From the NCBI GenBank assembly GCA_037043235.1, contig JAWRVZ010000027.1, positions 4,589,501 to 4,653,500 of the forward strand: DNA of 64,000 bases. Reading direction: 5' to 3'. Both the position numbers and the translations under genes were made by a program. This DNA comes from Rhodeus uyekii. Its lineage: Eukaryota > Chordata > Actinopteri > Cypriniformes > Acheilognathidae. Positions 1 through 14,459 of the stretch are shown piece by piece; the stretch's first letter is position 1, and each line of letters opens with the position of its first letter. Below the pieces are notes generated by a model that saw only the letters and a program-made list of their open reading frames with translations, made no database searches and had not been told where the DNA came from.

Positions 1-77
1 CATTAACAAGATAATAGTTACATCACATACTTATTCTTGTTTTGAGACCATGTCTGTATGCAGTGCCATAATCTCAC

Positions 78-135
78 CATCAAATTCAGCAGGGCCGACT
101 CCCACAATTATGATTGACATAGGCAGGGATGCCGC
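78..135 (-). CDS. cpne9: copine coding exon 18 (last exon in window)
   Basis: It encodes residues 452-470 plus one base. [19 protein letters not shown] is the conserved copine core strand. It ends at donor GTGAGA, so the gene continues left of position 1; the next segment expected is the ELDGD...RDIVQFVPFRDY block. Confidence 0.92.
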
Positions 136-3100
136 CTGTAAATAGGGAAGGAGCAGCAGTATGTGATGGGTGTCCTGCTAAACAGATTATTGCATTTACA
201 GAACATCATGAAGGTCTAACAAGCAAAAATGACTCACAGTGACCACGGCTTCTCTAGTCTGCACCATGTCGGAAATGACACCGTCTGTGATGATCAGTAA
301 CACAAAGTACTGAGAGCCATCTGTCACCTCCGCCGCGCACCTGAGGATTTACAGTACAATTAGAGTTATGAACATCTATGTTCAACCAAAAAAACATATT
401 CCTCTCAGAAACTAAAAATGACTACAGGGAAAAAGATTTAATATGTCTGGCTGCAATAAAACAAGTGCACTGCTATGCGGTTGCTATGGTGTTATGGGTG
501 ATTGCTAACTGGACCAATTCTAAACAAATCTCTATGATTTTCTGATTCCTAGAAATTGGGTTGAGTTACACACACACACACAAATACTTATCAGTATTAA
601 ATATTAATAATACTTGAATCATTTGGGGATTAGGATTTTGTGTTCCAGTATAGCTTGAAATACCCAGTAAAACCTCCTTATTTTATCTGAGCCCTTTTTC
701 TCAACTTTTATTATTAAATCTGTCTGTTCCTTCCAGTCCATTGACCCTAATAACCACCTCCAGATATTGTCTCAGTCACGGCATGTAAGAAGTGGCGAGC
801 CCAGAGAGGAGACTCATACCAACTTGAAAGTTGACCACTTTAGCAGTGGGCGATCAATATCTGCCTCTTAAAGCACCTCTGCAGTTCTGGGAGTTTGATT
901 TTCTTTAGAATGACGGATTTAACTGGATCTGAAAAAGCCTTGAAACTGACAAGGGCAATTAAAAGCTGCTTCACATATCTGTGAAAGGTTTAGGTTTTAT
1001 TGTCATGTTGCGGTACTGACATGACACGATATATGTGACTACATTTTCAATTGAAACAAAACACTCTTCGTCTTTGGCATTTTCAATAGTACTAATTATC
1101 CATGTTTTTCTGCTTTATTTTATGACAATTTTTTATAACATAATCACTCTCATTATGTAATGACTTTTTGTGCAAAACCTTCTTACATAAATGATACAAT
1201 TGAAATTAATTGTGTGCATGTTTCATGAATGAGGGCTAATGTTTATAACTTATTTATGTTGCTGTTGTTGTTTTTAAAGCAGAAAAAGCTTATATTAAAG
1301 TTCTGTTAATGTCTAAAGTCCTGAAGACTAACTCAGAGAGATGCGAATGCTCTGCATACCCAAGCCATTCATGAATTACTATAAATTACTGTAAATTCCC
1401 TTGTTTGAAGTGCACAATAAAGCTTACATGATAACATTTTTGTAAGCAGATGCACAACAGCTTTGGCACCTACACACCCACACACGCGTTCTCATTCGTT
1501 TGCTGCCATATGGGGGATTTCATACGCAGGGAAAGCTGTCCGCGAATTGCTCGTCCAAGCGAAAAAATGTGCTGTTGCTGCCAGATCTCGATCAATGAAA
1601 ATCATTCTTATATTGTATTAGATACATAACTAAATAGGCTAAATTGAATGAAAAAAAGCCACAGTTTTCATTTTCTCCATAGGGAAATTTACAAAAAAAT
1701 ATAAACCGTTAAAGACAGATAGATCTACTTTAAGCAAACCTACTGTAACTATGCAAGGTTATTAATAGATAGCCTATGTGTTTGTTAAAGTCATTGCATT
1801 ATTTCAACTTTTTAGAAAACTAATATTTCTATTTAATCTACTTATATTTATTAGAATATATTTTACTTATTTTATTTATAATAGGCTAATAATACGCATT
1901 ATCATTTGTTTTTTAGTCAACTTTTTTTTTAAACATTCAGCATACATTGAAAATGACCTAAGCGGATGTACAAAGGGGTTCAAAGGTGAAGTTTGACAAA
2001 TACAGCATATTTTAGCGTGTTGTGCCTCCCTCAACTCAAAACATGTACAATCACAGCTCTTACGGGTGCTTATGATGTCATGTCTCAACAGGTTAATGTA
2101 GGCTACTTTCAATAAGCATAAACATATTAATATTAATATGATATCATTTTAATTTTATCTATGTTGCATTGTGTCATGAGAGTAAGCGAGTAGCTCAAAT
2201 GTGAGCATCTAACTTATAATAAACCTATCCAATGTAGCTTTCCTGTAGCTCAATCAACTGGTGTTTACAACACCAAGGTCATGGGTTCGATCCCAGGGAA
2301 AGCAAGAACTGATTCAGTGTGTTCCTTGAATGCAATGTAAGTCGCTTTGGATAAAACTGTCTGCCAAATGCATAAACGTAAATGTATCTCCATTGGAAGT
2401 AATTTTTGAGATGACGCAATATATATGCATGTATGTATACACGCACACTATAATAATAATTAATAGTAGTAGTAAATTCCATATTATAATCTATATAATC
2501 TATCTGTATCTGTGCATCCCTATTGGGGAATCTGTTTTGTGTGTATAGGCTATATATGTATAACCATTGTGGCAAGGAATATCCACTTTTCACAATCCAA
2601 TTAATTTTGAATAAAATCAAGCACTGTCCTAATTATTTCTGTCCTATTTTTTTAATAACTATTGTCTTTCACAACGAAAATTCTCTAAAGGTTTCTTGCA
2701 CCAAAAACTGTCATATTTTAGTTTCACACAACAATTTTCTCCCAGTATCTGAGCCTTAGAATTAAACAGGCTGTTCTTGCTCAAGTACTTTTGTACTGTA
2801 AATGACCTCTCTTGTGAATGGCTAACCATTGTATTAGATATCGTTTAAATTGTCATTCATTCAGTTAAATTTAAACTTCAAATGTTAATGTGCTCATGCT
2901 GATTTTAAATGACCCATTTTTGTAACTCGGTTTCAAAAAACGATTGGAGACTGGAGAGGGCACTTTGTGTCGTGAATGCTACTGCCTACATGTTACATCA
3001 AAATCCCTTATTTTAAACAAGCAATGTTTCCAATGATATGTCCCTTTTAAAAACGTTTCTGCGTGGTAAACATCAGACCTCGACTGCATCTGAGCAGCAG

Positions 3101-6100
3101 GTACACTGAGTGAAGTGTTAGTCAAGCACAGGATTCTGGAGGAGTCTTCGGAGAGCGTGTGTGCACGTAAGGGCATTTGTGTGGAGAGAGAGGACAAGCT
3201 TTAGAGTGAATAACAAGTGGATAGCGACAGAAAGGAGTTCAGCTCACAGGGGAGACCAGGGCAGAGAGACAGAAAGAGAGCTCAACCTCGTGTCAATTGC
3301 AGGACGGCTGTTTAGCTTACTGTGCCACCTGGTTGATGACAGGGGCAAAGTTGGTGGGGCCGTAGAGCTGCACTTTACGAAGACAGTCATAGTACGCCTC
3401 CAACACGCCTTCGATGCCGACGCAGTTCGCATTCTCACAGTCGGAGTTCTACGAGTTCAGAATACACATGCATTGGAGAGGACCTCCACAAGTTCATACA
3501 TAACACATGAGGAATAACTCCTGTTGTTTCATTCTGGGCTACAGTATATTTTATGTTGTAATACGCTACATATCCACTGCTGAAAATTCATGACAGTATA
3601 GTTTAGTCTTAATAATGAATATCATGTCTGTGGGGTTTTAAACAGATCTATACAAAAAGGAAACTTCTGTCAGGATGTAATGTAAATTGATTTATTAATA
3701 AAAAATAATAATATAATAGTAATAATTATATTACTATTAAGTAGAAGAATCATTCAGTATTCCATATTATAATCTACACTCACCTAAAGGATTATTAGGA
3801 ACACCTGTTCAATTTCTCATTGATGCAATTATCTAATCAACCAATCACATGGCAGTTGCTTCAATGCATTTAGGGGTTGGTCCTGGTCAAGACAATCTCC
3901 TGAACTCCAAACTGAATGTCAGAATGGGAAAGAAAGGTGACTGAAGCAATTTTGAGCGTTGCATTTCACAATCTGCTCAGTTACTGGGATTTTCACGTAC
4001 AACCATTTCTAGGGTTTATAAAGAATGGTGTGAAAAGGGAAAAACATCCAGTATGCGGCAGTTCTGTGGGCGAAAATGCCTTGCTGATGCTGGAGGTCAG
4101 AAGAGAATGGGCCGACTGATTCAAACTGATAGAAGAGCAACTTTGACTGAAATAACTACTCTTTACAACCGAGGTATGCAGTAAAGCATTTGTGAAGCCA
4201 CAACACACACAACCTTGAGGCGGATGGGCTACAACAGCAGAAGACCCCACCGGGTACCACTCATCTCCACTACAAATAGGAAAAAGAGGCTACAATTTGC
4301 ACAAGCTCACCAAAATTGGACAGTTTAAGACTGGAAAAATTTTGCCTGGTCTGATGAGTCTCGATTTCTGTTGAGACATTCAGATGGTATAGTCAGAATT
4401 TGGCGTAACAGAATGAGAACGGATCCATCATACCATCATGGATCCATCATACCTTGTTACCACTGTGCAGGCTGGTGGTGGTGGTGTAATGGTGTGAGGG
4501 ATGTGTTCTTGGCACACTTTAGGCCCCTTAGTGCCAATTGGGCATTGTTTAAATGCCACGGCCTACCTGAGCATTGTTTCTGACCATGTTCATCCGTTTA
4601 TGACCACCATGTACCCATCCTCTGATGCTACTTCCAGCAGGATAATGCACCATGTCACAAAGCTCGAATCATTTCAAATTGGTTTCTTGAACATGACAAT
4701 GAGTTCACTGAACTAAAATGGCCCCACAGTCACCAGATCTCAACCCAATAGAGCACCTTTGGGATGTGGTGGAACGGGAGCTTCATGCCCTGGATGTGCA
4801 TCCCACAAATCTCCATCAACTGCAAGATGCTCCTATCAATATGGGCTAACATTTCTAAAGAATGCTTTCAGCACCTTGTTGAATCAATGCCACGTAGAAT
4901 TAAGGCAGTTCTGAAGGTGAAAGGGGGTCAAACACAGTATTAGTGTGGTGTTCCTAATAATCCTTTAGGTGAGTGTATATTTGTGCATCCCAACATTTGT
5001 ACATTTTTCGTATATATAAATTATTTCTAAAAAGTCAAATAAAAAATATAAATGGTTAAATTTAATTTAAAATATTTAATAATAATAATATAATGCAATG
5101 ATTAATAATAATAGTTGTAGTATCAGATCTTTTTTGTATAAAAAAATTAAAACCATTGTAGTAAGCAATGTCCTCTTTTTACAAACCAATACATTCAGAA
5201 TAAAATCAAGTCCTGTCTTACCTATTTTTGTTTCACTACAAAATTTCCCGAAATTTTAGAACTACGAAAGGTTTCTTGTAAAAAAAGAAAGAAAGAAAAT
5301 ACTGTCATTGTTTGTCATTCCAAAACTGTTTCAACATTTTCTTTCTTCTGCGGAAGACAAAACAAGATAATTTGAAGAACGTTTCTGTCTGAACAATGAA
5401 AGTCAGTGGGGTCCAATATTTTTATTTTTATCCACTGCATAAAAATAGATTTAAAAAAAAGATTTATTTTGCGTTCCACAGAAGTAAGAAAGTCCCACCA
5501 GTTTGGAACGACATGAGATTAAGTAAATGATGACTGAATTTTCATTCTTGGGTGAACAAACCTTTAACCATCCAAAATTGGTGTGGGGTTATTGTGTGTG
5601 TGTTTTCAATGATGGCTATTTTAAGATGTTACTCACCAGGGGAAAAGCATGAGAGATCTTGCCATCAGGAGGGAGTTTAGCTCCAAAGCCGTAGGCAGGG
5701 AAGAGTTTGTCACTGTCATAATCCTGGACGATTTCCCCTACGGCTTTAAGGGCCATGGCGTACGCGTTCAGCTGATACGGGTTCATATAGTGGAGCGATG
5801 TCGGCTGTGAAGGGTTTCCTGCATTCAGGTATCAATCAATAAGTTTAGACGCAAGTGCAAAGACAGCGATGTCACTAAATTTGTAATCATTGCAAGCCAC
5901 ACAAACACAAATGGTTGAGTTCAGTCAATGAAGATGGTCTTACCATTAGATGCGGTGAAGTCTATTGCTACAGTGAAGTTCAGCTGTGTTCTGTTAAGAG
6001 TCATAGTCAAAAGCTGTAACTAATGCAGTATATAATCATATGGGTGACATATGACTTGACATGATTTTCTAATTTACATGTCCAGGTTGTCATAGAAAAG

Positions 6101-9100
6101 TTTGGGGTTTCAAAAGTTTGGGGTTACGAAATTAATACTTTTATTCAGCAAACATGGTTTAAATTGATTTAAAAAAAAACAACAAAAAAACATTTATAAT
6201 GTTAAAAACTGTATTAAAGTTAATATTCATCAAAGAATCTTGACATTGGTCATAAAACAAAATGTTTCTTGAGCAGTAAATCAGGATATTAAAACTATTT
6301 CTTAAGGATCATGTGACACTGAAAACTGGAGTAATAATGCCGAAAATTCAGCTTTGCCATCAGAGGAATAAATTACATTTTAAAATAAATTAATCTAAAA
6401 CGGTTATTAAATTGTAGTGCTAATTCACAACATTTCACTTATTTTCTCTTTACGCAGAGGTGAGTTTCCCAAAAGCATTGTTAACCAACTACGGTCGCAA
6501 GTTCCATTGTTATCAGCCGACATTCAGTACAATCTATATCTTTTTTTCTAATTAATTCAAATGTCATTTACATCTTTTAGTTTGTTAAGAGACTTAAAAC
6601 GGCATTTTTGAAGAGTCTGCATGTGCTTAAATGTTTGTACCTAGAAATAAAGCAAAATACCAGAAAAATGAGAATCCTCAGAGAATCCTAATCGTCAGAT
6701 GCAATGTCCGTAATTTATCTCAAACACATTAAAATAAAGACCCCCAGTGGTGAAAACCAAGTTTTAATGCTGTTATACGTCTATGTGGTGTTTTTAATAT
6801 GCTTTCAGACAAACCATGCACAAATTCAATGCTGAGTATTTTCTCCTTAAAACTGCAGTGAACCAAACGTGGTTTGAAATTGACTGTTTCTTATGTCACA
6901 AACTACTTTGTATCCAATCACATGCAGCGGGCTTTAGCATATCATTAACTATGAGCGCTCTGAAACAGTGGAGTCTCAAGAGAAGTCAGGTTATCTTGGT
7001 ATATGTTTCTGTTGATATGGAAAATCAGGTACATTTAGTAATATAGCATATATGTATATTGCAATGTAATGATGAACTATATGCCTTTCTCCACTGATGT
7101 TCTATGATGTTCAAAGCGTTTCTAAGGATGCTGATTGGTAGCAGCCGTCTGACTCTGAGATGGCAAACAGGAACATGGTTTGTGTAACATTTAAGCAAAA
7201 GGCTAATCATATCAATTACCGCTATGTGTCGACGTTGTAAAGAGCGATACCTTTGTGCAGCGTTTACTACAGTAACCTGAGTAAAGGTTGACCTCATGTG
7301 AGTGAGTGGAGGTGGGGCTAATTTGCATATTCATGGTTCTGCATATGCTAAATGACACAAGGGTATACAGTTACATTCAAGCTATTTTAATTCATGAAGA
7401 AATTGTTTTTCACAGGGCAAAAAAAAAACAGTTAAATATGCAATTTTGGTAAAATAAAATAAAATGATTGAGGTTATTACTCCACCACTACTGTGGCATC
7501 ATTAACCAAAATGGCTGAGCAGCAAATTTGCAACAATACGTTTTCGGGAAAAAGCCACGACTAGCTAGTTGATTTCATCAACGATGGAACATACTATGGT
7601 AGATGAGCAGCGAGTTATGTCACTGTACAGGAAATGCACCTCTGAGCGATAGAACCGGAGAGGTTACATAAATATACAAGCAAAAATTTAAATAAAAAAA
7701 TTCTAAGTATTTGTTTTTTCCTCCTTTTGTTTTAATAACAGCAGCACTTGTGCTGACATGAACAAAATCAGATCCATATTATTCATGTTTCTAAGGAAGC
7801 AAGACATCTGACCTTTAGTACAAAGGAGTTCACATGCTCTATGCCACACATTTCATTAGTAACCTAGAAATGATTCAGTTTTTCTGAATTCCTAAAACAC
7901 ATTTCTCGAAACCATCACCCACTTTCTCAAAACCTTAAACACAAAACCAAACTACATTCAGAGAACATCTGACTTAGAACATCTAACAAAATCAAACAAT
8001 TGCCTCAAAACCATTTGTCAAAATTAAACATTACAGATCATTTATTAGACACTACATAAAAAAACGGAGAAGATAGCATCCAAATCATGCAGTTGCAGAA
8101 AAATAAATTACATAAACAAGTAATCGCAACTTACAGCAGTAAGGTGAACAAATTGTACACTGTATGCCCTGCAAAGTATAGTATTGTACTGAATATTACT
8201 GAATGTCTGTATATTACTGTATATTAAAAATACAGTAGTCCAACTGCAAAAATAAAAAAGAGCTGCATTCACTACTAAATTTGTATTATATAATTGTTAT
8301 TTTGTATAGTTGGTTTGATCACATTATTAGAAGTAAACGATGACAACTGTGTTGTCTCTGCCTATGTTTAGCATATCGCAACACAAGTGCATCACAGTGC
8401 GATACGTGTTTTAGCGAGAGATAATGTGTTTAGAGTTTTGCAAAAAGAGCACTTTTGGGTGCCACATATACAAATTCACAATGGACCAAAGAAATAAATA
8501 AATTATATAATTGCATATCTACATCGCTAATGAAAGTGACCTAAAATGTGCAGAAACTTTGAGAGAACTCAAGCTTCTACTTAATTCTGAAATCAAAACA
8601 CTTCTAACCTGGACATGTAAAAATAATCAATCAGTAAGTAAATATTCTTGTGGTTTTAAAAAAATATACAAATATATGTTGTTTAATCAAGTCCATGTAT
8701 AATTAAAGCTTTAATTGTAACTTAAAGGCAAGTATATTGTATGACATGCTGGTATACTGAAGCACTGCCTTAATATAAGCTGTTTGGAAATGGATGTTTT
8801 CTTTAAAAAAAAAAAAAAAGATGCACATTTTTATTAGGGCTGTCAATTAATTAAACATTGGCCCCTCACTCATTTTTTGCTATCTGCTCTCAGTAAGCAT
8901 GGATTAGTGATGCAGGTTTCCTTTATACAACACTTTACTTCAAGCTTGAATGGCTCCAGCTATGGAGTTAATTTATGGGACATTGTGTAAATTATTTAAA
9001 TGTACATTTATGCATTTGGCAGAAGCTTTTATCCAAAGCGACTTACATTGCATTCAAGAAACACATTGAATCAGTTCTTGCTTTCCCTGGGATCGAACCC

Positions 9101-12100
9101 ATGACCTTGGCGTTGTAAACACCAATGCTCTACTGACTGAACTACAGGAAAGCTATTTGTATTTTATTTAAAATAATCACCTTGAATTTTCATATGATCC
9201 CTCAAATTATTTTACTACTACTGGTTTGTTGGACACAAAAAACATTTAGTTCTATAGTATTTGTATCAGTATTCAACACATGCTGGTAATGCCTTAAAAA
9301 ATGAGTGGTAAGTGAACTGTCCTGAAAGATAAATGACAATAGGATCCACACTAGTTTATTGATTTATTGGTCTTGAACGAAATATATTCAGATTGACTAT
9401 CACTCCACAAATGGTTTGCACACATGCCTGATCTAGCTGCTCTCGAACCATTAAACCTGCATCTTTCTCTAGCCTAATTTATCTAGGGACTTTTTAAGGG
9501 GCACTCACCCGCCCCGAATGAAGTCCACAAATGTGTACTCCGATTCCACTTTGAAGGACAAAAGTGTTACCTAGAGAGAGTGAAAGAGAGCGAGAGGAGA
9601 GATAATGGAAGTCATTATGAAAATAAATCAAAAGACGAGTGCGCTTGACAGGTAATTCATTCACACATACCGTGCCGGAGTTGACGTATTTCTTTTTCCT
9701 GCCTTTCTTCTTAGGATTCAGAACCTGAACGAAACAAAAAGACACCCATCAAGCATGGCTGAAAGGAATATGACATGTTACTTAAGTGTCCTCATATGTT
9801 TTTTTATCTTATGATTCATGAAACATTTTTGGCACTTTTATGAATAATACTGCCCACGATGTTGTCCCATTACTTTTTAAGAGGCATTAGAGAAACACAT
9901 TTAGAACTATTAGATAAAACATTATCTAACAAACAATTATCCTGACATGAAAAGTTAGCTAGTTTTCAACACATTAAATGTGTGTATCTCTCCTCTTCAT
10001 CTTTTTGGTTGTATCTAAGAAGGAATATCCTACAACAACGGTATCGTTATATTATATTCAAATCACTAAAGTAAAAATGTGCCTTTTTTGTAATGAAAAA
10101 ACAATATTTAACCGTCTCCCATAATTTCAGCAAAACCCTGTAACTGCATAATACAGTTATACATAAACATAAAAAGCTAGTATTTTCCCCACTTTTTAAG
10201 AGTTGAAAGCCTATTTTAAGTCGAAATAACAAAAAAAAAAAGCCATAACTCAGAAACCAATCATATCAAAACAAAACAGTCTTTTACCTCATAAACATTG
10301 AATTGGCTCTGTCCACGAGACAGCTCTCTATAGCTGGTTGTAAACTCGCCAATGAAGTCATGACTGAAGAAAAATGAAAGCGTTTACTTGTCTGAGGAAT
10401 ATCTAATGAAAATTGCATGAGCACGCTGAGAAGAAATTATTTTGGCTAATGAAAATTTGACTTGAGTTTTTCTTGTTATGCAGGATAATTTATGTGTTCA
10501 TAAACACAATATTTACTACCCACAAGGGGAACACAAGCCACGAAGAACAACGTACCTTCCATCTCTGTCCCAGTCATAAACATCAACCTTCACTGTTCTG
10601 GAGAGATTACAAACAAATCAAATCTCACAGCAAGTCAATATCTAAAATTAAGTGCAAACAGCCTGAATTTCTTCAAAAGGTCAGAGTACGTAACGGAAGC
10701 CTGGTGAGTCCACAGAGCCAGTCCAAAATAACCCCAGTGCCGGCTGCTGTCTCAGTCCAGCTGACTGCTGGGATTATTCCCACTGCCACAGTGACACAGC
10801 TGTTCGTTTCCACAGCTCACAGCACTAGTAGTGCTTCGTTTCAACACCTCAGAGCTCACTACACAAGTGTTAAAAGTGCAATAAAAAACTATTCCTCTCC
10901 AAAAATCATAGGCTCATATCGAAAAAGTCAAACATTATTTCAATCAATCAATACTGATCTTTCCTCATATCACATATTTACTGTCTTAGAGCTTTCAAAA
11001 TGATGCACTAACACAAATTAAAATACAGTGATCCCTCGTTTATCGCAGTTAATGTGGACCGGAACCCCCGCGATAGGTGAAAATCCACGAAGTAGGATTG
11101 GCCCCCCTTGGAATTTCCGTATATGTGTGTGTAGGTACTAGAATGTTTAAAACATGTATATTTATACTTTATATATATATTTTTTAATTAAATCTATTTA
11201 ACTATAAAACCTTAATATTATACATTTACTCTCTCTCTCTCATACGATACGTATTATGGTGTCATGATTGATTTATGGTTAAATCAGTTCTGGATCGTCA
11301 ACATTTGCTTCTGAGAGAGGCGAAGAGGCTCCCACTCCACTCGTGCTCTCATTGGTCGATTTTGCATCGGGAACCAATCACGTGCCTTGTCTGAGTGCTG
11401 TGGGTGTGTACAAAGCATCTGAGAGAGTTTCTCTCTTTGTCTGGCATCCTGGGAAACCGTTTCTCTCGCATCACGATGAAGCAACGCTGCTTTCCGTAAT
11501 ACGGCTGCTCATATGGCGGTATTTTTTAATGTTTATTTTTCAGTGAATATTTTTGAAAAATCCACGAGGCACTGAGGCCGCAAAACTTGAACCGTGAAGT
11601 GGTGAGGGATTACTGTATGCTTAATTGCGTCATTTTATTTAACATTGTTAGTGCATTTATGCAATATTGTTGTCTTCTGTGTGATTTCAACAAACCGTAT
11701 TTCTTATGAATTGAAGACAGACGTTCTGTAAGATCAAACCCGGATGGAAAATTAAATAAAGCATTCTTTGTGAGGTGAAACAAACAACAGCTGATCCCAA
11801 AACGAGTAGAGGAATAATGCAAATTAAAAACATCTGTATAAATGTTTGAAAAGTGGAGAAAGTATAAGGTTTTGGAATTTAAATCTTTCAGATGTTTTGA
11901 GTTAAGAGCACAAAAATGACATGCCTTGTTTTCTTTCCTTAAAGCATGAACTGAATGTGTTGACCAGGAAAAATCTGAGATTTATCCCAATGAAATATTT
12001 AATATTTGTATACATTAATACAAACATATTTAGTGAAATATCAAATAAGAGAAAAGGAACAGTAAATGTGGTCGTGTCATATGTTTTGAAGAGCCTCACC

Positions 12101-14427
12101 TGTCGTAGTCTCCATTACAGAGAGCTCGCACTGGGATGGTGAAGGGCTGCCAGACTGGGTTCAAAGTGTTCTTTATCACCTCTGTTTTGTGACAGATAGT
12201 GAACCTACAAAAGAGCCAAATCAAAATGAAATCTTATTTAAAGGCTTGTTATGACACTTGTATGGTTTTCTTTGAAGGAATTTGTTTGAAAATAAATACC
12301 AACCAACTACAGCGGAGCATCAATAAAAGTGGTTAACATCAAGAGCAGCTCATAGTGGGCAGGAAGAGCTTCACAAAACTACCATCCATAACCCTCTGTT
12401 TTCAGTCAATTGAGGGATTATTTTATGTTTATGGGTATTTATGTTCCGTTCGGTTAACATTATGCTAACACCATGTCCTAAACTGGCATGAAATGAATGA
12501 ATTATGAAGAAAGATGCCATAAATCCTTGTTTATACCATGCGCCTTCCGGAATAGTTTCCTAAAAAGATGTAACCACGTTTGAGTTCTGTTTTGCTGTAT
12601 ACATACCCGATATTTATGTGTGATCAGTGACGACAAAAGAATTTTGGAAAACAGAAAAAGCGGATGACGAATTCTGTCATCATTTACAATTAAATGTACA
12701 ATGAAAGTCAATTGGGACTCACCAACATGCTTCTATACAACTTCTGTAAACCATTCAAAAAACGATTTTTGTTAGTGTAATCTAATGTGGTTGTTTGGGT
12801 GATCATTGGGTGATCAAACTGCATTTCTTTTTTAAATGAAGAAAGACGTTCTGTAAGATCAAACCCAGATTGAAAGTTATAAAGCAAAAACTAAAATAAA
12901 ACTAAAATAAATAAAACTAAATAAAGCACTCTTTGTAAGGTGAAACTAACAACAGGTGAGCCGCAAAACAGTAGAGGAATAATGCAAACGAAAACATCTG
13001 TATAATGGATAGAGTCAGACTTGTAACCCAAATGTCGTAGGTTTGATTCTCAATAACAGCAGGAAATGACTGTACTAGTGTTATTATTATGGTTGCACGT
13101 TACTTTACAGTAGGTGTACTTAACATAAGATAGTACTGGTTAATATAAGGTATTACATGGGTTAAGGTTAAGAGTTGGTGCCTAGTTATTGTATAAGTAC
13201 ATAGGGAATTGCGGTGAGGTACTTCACCGCTGGTAAAACGGGTTTTCAATAAAACTTGGCTGCCTATATAGTAGAAAGTCTAAATCAGTGTTATATGACT
13301 AGAGAAAAAAAAATCAGTTTTCTTCCTTTTTGCCAAATAGATAAACTTCAACACCCATAATGCACTGGTCACACTGCGGCAACTCCCTCCAATCTGCAAT
13401 GGATACGCTTACCAGTCAAATTACACCTCACTTTAGTAGGAAATACTACTTGGCAAACTTTTAGTCATAAAGGTGATGACTTGCATTGTTCCCGTGTGCA
13501 AGAATTCAAAGAGTGAGTTAAATTCGTTTTCCAGTGAATGTCACAGGCAGTGGCTAAAGGCTGCAAATAATTGTAAATGTGAAGAAAACCCCACTACAGG
13601 ACATTTTAAAAACCTCTGTGTTTGTATTAAAGATTTCAAACTGGATGATCACTGACACGGAAGGGAAACGGAAGGAAAAACTGAAAAAAGCTGCCATTCT
13701 GTCAGTTCTGCCCAAAGCAAAACGCCTTCAGGTACAGATAAGGAAGCTGTTCCACAGTGTTCAATTTGTACCATTATGCTGTTTAAAGAGTAGACATAGT
13801 ATGATACACTTTTTAGTGGCAAAGAAAAGCCCATGTTGCATCACCTGGTAAGGGCACATGTTCATTAGTAAGAGGAAGCACAACGAATACTCCTTCAAGC
13901 ACTCATACTCACGTGCCGTCTTCATTACTGCGGTAAAACACCAGGAAGGGGTCCGACTTCCCAAAGAAATCCTTTTTATCCAACTTGTTAGCACAGAGTT
14001 GCATGGTTGCAATGTCCTGTTATAAAACACTTTGATTACTTTGGGACAGATGGGAATTGAATATTCCTAGAGCTACCAAAAGCAAACAAGGTGCACAAAC
14101 AAGCAAACAAAGCACATGCACTTCTGACACTATTATATCCAACAATGCATTTTAATCGCTGGCCTCAGTTAACATCTCTCTGGAGCAGGAGATCAGGACA
14201 CAACAAAGGCAAAATACTAGGACAAGAAATCAATTCCACAGAGAGGACACACTCATGTCACACTAGGAGAGCAGCAACTGGTTCATACATATTAATGTTG
14301 AGCGGAGGTCTCCAGTGTTTAGCTATTTATTGGTGCTGTTCTCTTCAGAATATCAGATCTCTGGGGACTCCCTCAAGACCAGGAGGGAAGTCACACAAGC
14401 AACACTTTTAATTGGTTCTTTAGAGAA

Positions 14428-14459
<32 letters not shown>

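Larger units (their letters stand above)
136..3320. other. copine introns 16-17 region
   Basis: Apart from exon 17 (238-340) this holds SINE copy 1, a short (CA)n at 569-582, and a GGTTGCTA-type repeat fragment near 470-530. The rest is AT-rich and unassigned. Confidence 0.6.
5991..9508. other. copine intron 13
   Basis: It contains repeat family 1 (6086-6430) and SINE copy 2. About 6430-8990 is unassigned, AT-rich, with no convincing exon or transposase. Confidence 0.6.

Noticed and set aside
2240..2320. A functional tRNA-Val gene at the SINE heads.
   Set aside because: Acceptor stems do not pair and each copy runs into a SINE tail, so these are tRNA-derived repeats.
10473..11003. A 176-codon plus-strand ORF, the longest in the window.
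   Set aside because: It runs antisense over copine exon 10 and into intron, has no recognisable domain and no good start context.
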